Below, in pieces: positions 6,333-9,940 of a stretch of DNA of 9,940 bases. This stretch comes from Candidatus Woesearchaeota archaeon (GTDB lineage Archaea > Nanobdellota > Nanobdellia > Woesearchaeales > UBA525). The position numbers and the translations under genes are program-made. The notes beneath the pieces are model-generated. The model searched no databases, had not been told where the DNA came from, and saw only the letters and a list, made by a program, of their open reading frames with translations. The number at the start of each line of letters is the position of its first letter. Positions within the stretch are counted from its first letter, which is position 1. The DNA lies in NCBI GenBank assembly GCA_018221245.1, contig JAAOYH010000018.1, forward strand, positions 1 through 9,940. Direction: 5' to 3'.

Positions 6333-7666
6333 TTTTTTAGTCTACTTAGGAAGTATGCTGTCAGTGCCAGTACCACCAAGCCTAGGATTATCCAGGGCAG
6401 CATCATCTCGTATGGCATGTCCCTGTAGTAGTTCTTGTTGATGATCTCAAGCTCTAAAGTGTTCTTGACTTCGTTCATGTTGTTGAAGGAGTCCCTGAAT
6501 GATAACGTGACCGGAATCTCTAGGTCTTCGGTTTCAGGAAGTATCATAAAAGTCGCTTCAGCAGTCTCACCAGGCGCTAAACTGCCCAAATATACTTCTG
6601 AAGGTGCAGTAATTAGAGTAAAATCTCCTTCTCCAAGCTCTATTGAAGCATATCTCAACTCGCCTTGCCCTCTGTTTGCAACCAGGACTGTGACCTCTCC
6701 CGCAAAATCTGTGCTTCTCAGCGAGCTTGATTTCAGCTGCACCAGAGCGTCATGCCCCATATCTATGACGAAAGGAATCTCAGTCTTTGTGTGAAACGGA
6801 TTGTTGTCCTCATCATTGTAGTTCACGAATAGAGGAATAGCATATATTCCCGGTGTTACGTCAGGTATCGCTTGGACGTCAAAAGTAATGGTTGTAGAGG
6901 CTCCCGGATCTAGAGTGCCTATTCTCATCAGAGTTCCAATCCCAACAGGGGCTATGGCCTTGAAACTTGTCTCTGGCAATGTTCCATCCGGCTGGACACC
7001 CATAGGAGTTGCGCCTTTTAGAGGAGATAACCCTGCAGCTATCCTTCTATTCACATCCTCTAACCTAGCGTTTATCATGGCCTGGACAGCTATCGAGTTG
7101 TCCATGTTCGTGTTGATATCGTGAGTTCCTGTAAAGTCAAGAAGTACATCCACATTCTCTAGAGGTTGATCGTCGTAATTCGTCAAAGTCAGTTTCAGCT
7201 TTCCTTGTTGCCCAGGGATTAATCTGCTTGGAATCTGCTCTACTTTATCCACCCCCAGTCTTGCTCCAAACGTCTCTATCTGGATGCTGAACTCCATCTC
7301 TTCATACGCACTTGTAGCTCTCGATAAGCCATACCTAACCCTTAATGGAGTGAGTCCATCCTGTGCCTCTTTGTCGACGAGAATCCTGAACTGTAGCTTC
7401 TGCGTACCAGAGACAACTTTCAAGGATTTAGCTCGTTCCGAATCGCCTCCTGGAAGTACTGTGAATGGATAATCTTCCACTATCTCAACCCATGCCTCTG
7501 AACTCGGGTCTCCTGAGTTCGCTATCTCTAAAGATAGGTCTATAGCCTGGCCTGGCTGTACAGGATCTGGCGTGTAATCTAGTAAAGATACGCTAAGATC
7601 TGGTACAGGGTCTGCTATTGCAAACGGCAACAAGAGTACCAACAGTATTAGTATCATATTTTTCAT
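6329..7666 (-). CDS. Secreted, C-terminally anchored beta-domain protein (COG1361/CARDB-like)
   Basis: From the ATG at 7666 this is a 445-residue protein that begins MKNMILILLVLLLPFAIADP, a clear signal peptide. The same frame is open back to 7741, but that would put 25 hydrophilic residues before the signal and overlap the upstream gene. GGGGGT eight bases ahead also favours 7666. The exterior has about three beta-sandwich repeats of the CARDB/NEW3 (COG1361) type, with recurring patterns such as PDPVQPGQAIDLSLEIANSG, IPGQQGKLKLTLTNYDDQPL and LAPGETAEATF. A single helix near 424-441 ends in SRLKK inside the cell. There is no Cys and no evident metal-binding cluster. Homologues are S-layer-associated or unknown. 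It sits 2 bases after the HMA membrane gene and overlaps copA by 4. Its role could be a scaffold for the extracellular side of the export system (inference). Confidence 0.8.
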   Translation of the reverse strand: MKNMILILLVLLLPFAIADPVPDLSVSLLDYTPDPVQPGQAIDLSLEIANSGDPSSEAWVEIVEDYPFTVLPGGDSERAKSLKVVSGTQKLQFRILVDKEAQDGLTPLRVRYGLSRATSAYEEMEFSIQIETFGARLGVDKVEQIPSRLIPGQQGKLKLTLTNYDDQPLENVDVLLDFTGTHDINTNMDNSIAVQAMINARLEDVNRRIAAGLSPLKGATPMGVQPDGTLPETSFKAIAPVGIGTLMRIGTLDPGASTTITFDVQAIPDVTPGIYAIPLFVNYNDEDNNPFHTKTEIPFVIDMGHDALVQLKSSSLRSTDFAGEVTVLVANRGQGELRYASIELGEGDFTLITAPSEVYLGSLAPGETAEATFMILPETEDLEIPVTLSFRDSFNNMNEVKNTLELEIINKNYYRDMPYEMMLPWIILGLVVLALTAYFLSRLKK

Positions 7667-7668
7667 CT

Positions 7669-8586
7669 TTATACCCCCAAAAATGTGCTCTTTGGCAAAA
7701 ATACCACCAGTGCTGTCAGTAACGCAAGAGCGCCAAGACATGCAGCTAAGAAAGCAGGAAAGCTCGCAGGTTTAACCGCGACATCTTTCCCTTCCACCAG
7801 CTCTTCGAAGAGCATGTAACTAAATCCTACTAGTATCAAAAGGTTAAGGAACACGTATACTGGCATGAACCAGTGGATGTGATCAAAGACCATCATCACA
7901 GTTATCATGGCACCCATCGTGCCACCCATTATTCCTGACATGAGTCCTTCCATGATGCCCATGATGCCGCAGCAATTGCCTGTCCAGGCACCAATTATAC
8001 TGCCTGAGAGCATGCCAACCATAGCTCCCCAGAAGAAACCGTTTGTAACTCCGAGTACTGCGCCAACAAGCATGCCTGTTTGCATCCCAATGGTCATCCC
8101 TATCATCATGCCAGTCATGCACGTTACCGTGGTTCTATACGCCAGGAAGTGCCAGACTGCAGCGCTGATGAATACTGTGCTGAAAGTCAAGTATGTTAAC
8201 CATGGCCAGTATGCAGCCATGAAGCCAGGTCTGAGACCATCCATCATGTAGGCGAAAGCGCCTTGGAGGACTAGAGCAAAGATGAGTGTTACGGTCATGT
8301 ACTTGAGCATCCGCCACTCTATCATGTACTTCTTCCTGTCAGTCAGGAACTCCCCAATGCGTTCTCTTATCTGTGGCCTGTCCATGGGCCTCGAGGATAC
8401 CCTGTATCCTTTCTCCTTTATTCGCTTCATTAGAAGTTTGAGCTTGAGTTTTTTATCGTAACTTAGATCAATATATTCTGTTGTGATTTTGAAATCAGTT
8501 ATCCCTCGCTCTTTCTTGAGCATTCTATTTAGTACTTTGACGCAGCTGTCGCACTCTATGTCGGGGGAGTAGAGTCGAGTCTTCAT
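7669..8586 (-). CDS. HMA domain fused to a Gly/Met-rich multi-helix membrane protein
   Basis: I do not recognise the full-length family. Residues 1-64 form an HMA-like domain with CDSC (12-15) as the metal-binding CxxC, but the usual GMxC lead is replaced by DIEC. A basic linker follows, then about seven membrane helices (near 95-115, 128-150, 153-180, 183-202, 205-233, 240-262, 278-298). From 159 to 207 glycine occurs at every fourth residue, 13 times without a break, starting GMMIGMTIGMQTGMLVG. Residues 157-232 contain 16 Met, and C156, C205 and C206 lie at the helix ends; DHIHWFM (235-241) follows. Such residues could bind or pass Cu(I). It starts with a 4-base overlap with the CopZ-like gene and a GAGGTGA ribosome site. 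Its position suggests metal transfer or transport beside CopA; the direction is unknown. Confidence 0.8.
   Translation of the reverse strand: MKTRLYSPDIECDSCVKVLNRMLKKERGITDFKITTEYIDLSYDKKLKLKLLMKRIKEKGYRVSSRPMDRPQIRERIGEFLTDRKKYMIEWRMLKYMTVTLIFALVLQGAFAYMMDGLRPGFMAAYWPWLTYLTFSTVFISAAVWHFLAYRTTVTCMTGMMIGMTIGMQTGMLVGAVLGVTNGFFWGAMVGMLSGSIIGAWTGNCCGIMGIMEGLMSGIMGGTMGAMITVMMVFDHIHWFMPVYVFLNLLILVGFSYMLFEELVEGKDVAVKPASFPAFLAACLGALALLTALVVFLPKSTFLGV
7966..8112 (-). other. Coding segment with unbroken Gly-x-x-x periodicity
   Basis: Thirteen glycine codons fall exactly 12 bases apart (residues 159-207 of the HMA membrane protein). Several units read GG(C/G) ATG at their start, so the DNA is a degenerate 12-bp tandem array. 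Beyond it the pattern continues with phase slips (GIM, GIME, GLMS, GIMG) to about 7891. This is a long glycine-zipper pattern for tight helix packing. Confidence 0.85.
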
Positions 8587-8786
8587 CTGCTCACCTCGTA
8601 ATTCATATCTTCTATAGCTGTGATTACCTGTTCGGGATTTGAGTGGTTGAAAATCACTGTGCCTGTCTGGGTAGGTTCATCTAAGGAAACATTGACATCT
8701 GTTGCACCCATATCTTCTAGCTCGTCTTCGACCAGCATTTTACAACTTTTGCAATGCATTCCTTTTACAGTGAGTGAGTGTGACAC
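8583..8786 (-). CDS. CopZ-like HMA metallochaperone
   Basis: The 67-residue protein is one complete HMA domain (beta-alpha-beta-beta-alpha-beta) with GMHCKSC at 9-15. It would bind one Cu(I) through Cys12 and Cys15 in the cytoplasm and hand it to the HMA domain of CopA or of the next protein. The GTG start at 8786 is chosen because AAGGAGGTG precedes it with six bases between GGAGGT and GTG; the internal Met10 lies inside the metal loop and cannot be the start. It overlaps the arsR-type gene by 22 bases and the following gene by 4 (ATGA). CopZ-type function is inferred from size and context. Confidence 0.88.
   Translation of the reverse strand: MSHSLTVKGMHCKSCKMLVEDELEDMGATDVNVSLDEPTQTGTVIFNHSNPEQVITAIEDMNYEVSR
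8591..8597 (-). promoter_or_regulatory. Ribosome binding site of the HMA membrane gene
   Basis: GAGGTGA on the - strand matches the archaeal anti-Shine-Dalgarno sequence, 4 bases before the ATG at 8586. It lies within the CopZ-like coding sequence and supports both the start and translational coupling. Confidence 0.7.
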
Positions 8787-9127
8787 GCGTGCACCTCCTT
8801 GACATGCTGTTTGTTCGCCTCTTTTCTAGCAACGACATGACAACAGTAGTTCTCCATGTGGTTGTCCATTAGTTGTAAGAGAGGTTTGATAGATTCCTGG
8901 TTGAGGGTGCAGATTTTTTCGCGACCCTTTTGCTCCACAGTTATGAATCCGCACTCTTCAAGGCGTTTGAGGTTGTGAGAGATATGTGATTGCTCCAACC
9001 CTGTCGTTAGTCCTATTTCTTTGACGTTTTTGGGCCCTTCTCTTAGTGTTTCGATGATGTCTATTCTAGCTTGGTTTGCTAGAGTTCCGAAGAACTGTTG
9101 GTATGGTTGTCTTAGTGCTTGTCTCAT
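8765..9127 (-). CDS. ArsR-family metal-sensing repressor with Cys/His-rich tail
   Basis: The 120-residue protein has a winged-helix domain (about 8-78): FFGTLANQARIDIIETLREG starts it and GLEQSHISHNLKRLEECG (43-60) is the recognition helix region, typical of ArsR/SmtB dimers. The tail is strikingly rich in possible ligands: Cys95, Cys96, His97, His108, His113, Cys115, His116 and His118, ending HACHTHSL. Cys59 and Cys73 lie in the DNA-binding core. ArsR/SmtB proteins leave DNA when metal binds, so metal would induce the operon. It is the first gene, behind a TATA box and an 18-bp palindrome, so it should regulate itself and the five genes after it. The metal is inferred as Cu(I) from copA; the tail alone would also fit other soft metals. 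Confidence 0.88.
   Translation of the reverse strand: MRQALRQPYQQFFGTLANQARIDIIETLREGPKNVKEIGLTTGLEQSHISHNLKRLEECGFITVEQKGREKICTLNQESIKPLLQLMDNHMENYCCHVVARKEANKQHVKEVHACHTHSL
8792..8800 (-). promoter_or_regulatory. Strong ribosome binding site fixing the GTG start of the CopZ-like gene
   Basis: AAGGAGGTG on the - strand is a full-length Shine-Dalgarno match, located in the last codons of the arsR-type gene (Lys-Glu-Val). It places the start at the GTG at 8786. It is the strongest site in the operon, consistent with a need for much chaperone. Confidence 0.85.
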
Positions 9128-9141
9128 AGTAACCCCTGACG

Positions 9142-9159
9142 CATGATATTAATATCATG
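9142..9159. promoter_or_regulatory. 18-bp perfect palindrome, operator of the metal operon
   Basis: CATGATATTAATATCATG equals its own reverse complement over all 18 bases. It starts at the end of the TATA box and extends to about 14 bases before the arsR-type ATG, covering the expected transcription start region. A bound dimer would prevent polymerase loading or start. No second copy is seen in the window, so the whole operon appears to depend on this site. Confidence 0.85.
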
Positions 9160-9168
9160 TATTTAAAT
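9159..9168 (-). promoter_or_regulatory. TATA box of the metal operon
   Basis: On the - strand ATTTAAATAC is centred about 37 bases before the ATG at 9127. Transcription would start about 11 bases before the ATG, leaving a short leader with AGGGGT as a weak ribosome site. It lies directly after the stop codon of the phospholipase D-like gene, in a 48-base spacer. Confidence 0.65.
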
Positions 9169-9175
9169 GTTGGCA

Positions 9176-9940
9176 TTAAGTTTGAGAAAGAACTCTTTCG
9201 AACTCACCTAAAAACTCTACAGCACTATCAGAATCTCGTATTATCAACAGGTTCTCATCATTCTTCTCGGAAGCGCTCCAAGTCGGATTGTAAGAACCAG
9301 TAATCACAGTTGTATTGTCAATTATAAACACCTTGTGGTGCATCGTTCCAGAGTTTCCATCTAATGAGACATCAATCCCCCACTCTAACAGTTTAGGATA
9401 CTCAGAATACTTTGGATTGAGACGTTTCTCGAACACACCTTGAACAGCTACCCCACGATCAGAAGCATCAAGCAAAGCCTCGCCAATAGGATCGGATGTG
9501 AATGTGAAAGTCATGAACTTAATCTCTTTTTCAGCAGAATTAATAGCAGAAACGATTGCCTTCTCACATTTTTCCTGTGGGCAGAACAATAACTCAATAT
9601 TAGAACCTGATAACTCGACATACCTAGGAGCAACCCTTAATTTTCTCCGTCCTAATTGTGAGAACTCAGAAGTATAGCGTCTAGCAATAGTATCAGATTC
9701 TATTACCAAGAGATTGTTATCATTCTTGTACGCACCATTACTAGTGGGGTTCATGCTGCCAGTCACCACTTTCTCCATGTCCAGAACGCAGAACTTGTGA
9801 TGCATAAGACCCTCAGACCCAACAGATTCAAAAGACAACCCTTCGGAATTCTCTTCAAAAATAAGAACTTCCGCGTCTTTCTCTTCCAACTTAAAAATAA
9901 CTTTAGGCAAGTCTAGATCATAGAAGGCACACCTAATATC
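9176..9940 (-). CDS. Phospholipase D-like protein with two HKD motifs (5' end outside window)
   Basis: The frame is open to the right edge. A TTG at 9910 is a possible start, but the ten codons before it (ending AFYDLD) continue a plausible strand, so the gene very likely begins beyond the window. Two active-site motifs are complete: HHKFCVLD (9802-9779) followed by GSMNPT, and HHKVFIID (9340-9317) followed by GSYNPT. In this superfamily the two HxKxxxxD motifs form one site that cuts phosphodiester bonds. Both have the GSxN companion, as in nuclease-like and cardiolipin-synthase-like members. No transmembrane segment is visible in the part present. Substrate cannot be set: DNA, RNA or lipid are all possible. 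The gene is on the same strand as the metal operon but ends before its promoter, so it seems independent. Confidence 0.85.
   Translation of the reverse strand, partial: DIRCAFYDLDLPKVIFKLEEKDAEVLIFEENSEGLSFESVGSEGLMHHKFCVLDMEKVVTGSMNPTSNGAYKNDNNLLVIESDTIARRYTSEFSQLGRRKLRVAPRYVELSGSNIELLFCPQEKCEKAIVSAINSAEKEIKFMTFTFTSDPIGEALLDASDRGVAVQGVFEKRLNPKYSEYPKLLEWGIDVSLDGNSGTMHHKVFIIDNTTVITGSYNPTWSASEKNDENLLIIRDSDSAVEFLGEFERVLSQT

Noticed and set aside
7667..7741. N-terminal extension of 25 residues on the secreted beta-domain protein
   Set aside because: It would place hydrophilic residues before an evident signal peptide and overlap the upstream gene; the ATG at 7666 has a GGGGGT site ahead of it.
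7907..8251. Forward frame of 114 residues, rich in Pro and Met
   Set aside because: It is the antisense image of the Gly/Met repeat in the HMA membrane gene: reversed Gly codons (GGN) read as Pro-type codons. The opposite frame has HMA motifs, operon overlaps and a ribosome site.

Overview
The window reads as archaeal chromosome, most likely from a small-genome lineage of the DPANN type (inference). The support is a GatD subunit, since the GatDE amidotransferase is known only from archaea; TATA-like elements about 26 bases before the first codon of several genes (leaderless pattern); TATA promoters with strong GGAGGTG-type ribosome sites only inside operons; and T-rich 3' ends. Apart from the first ~240 bases, coding density is very high, with many genes overlapping or a few bases apart.

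Layout. Bases 1-237 are AT-rich and hold at most the last codons of an upstream gene plus the first copy of a 47-bp repeat. A Fic-family AMP transferase gene (238-1386, +) lies exactly between two perfect 47-bp direct repeats (163-209 and 1375-1421). The second copy carries the fic stop codon, the gatD stop codon and the gatD T-rich 3' end. gatD (1416-2699, -) follows a two-helix membrane protein with a bacterial-type PH domain (2731-3210, -). A RelB/RelE-type toxin-antitoxin pair (3286-3752, +) diverges from it, with a three-fold 10-bp operator-like repeat at its promoter. A phospholipase D-like gene with two HKD motifs (9176-9940, -) runs off the right edge.

The centre, 3749-9127 on the - strand, is a tightly packed six-gene operon for copper or a similar soft metal. 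In order of transcription: an ArsR-family repressor with a Cys/His-rich tail; a 67-residue CopZ-like HMA chaperone; an HMA domain fused to a multi-helix membrane protein with glycine at every fourth position and many methionines; a secreted, C-terminally anchored protein with CARDB/NEW3-like beta domains; a CopA-type P1B ATPase; and a cupredoxin-like lipoprotein. Junctions are 22-nt overlap, 4-nt overlap, 2-nt gap, 4-nt overlap and 4-nt gap. An 18-bp perfect palindrome between TATA box and first codon is the evident operator.

Working together (inference): metal binding to the ArsR tail releases the operator; the CopZ-like protein and the HMA domains carry Cu(I) to CopA for export; the lipoprotein and the anchored beta-domain protein act outside the membrane. 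The glycine/methionine membrane protein is the part with no function I recognise, and is the best candidate for something undescribed. The repeat-flanked fic gene is the second point of interest.
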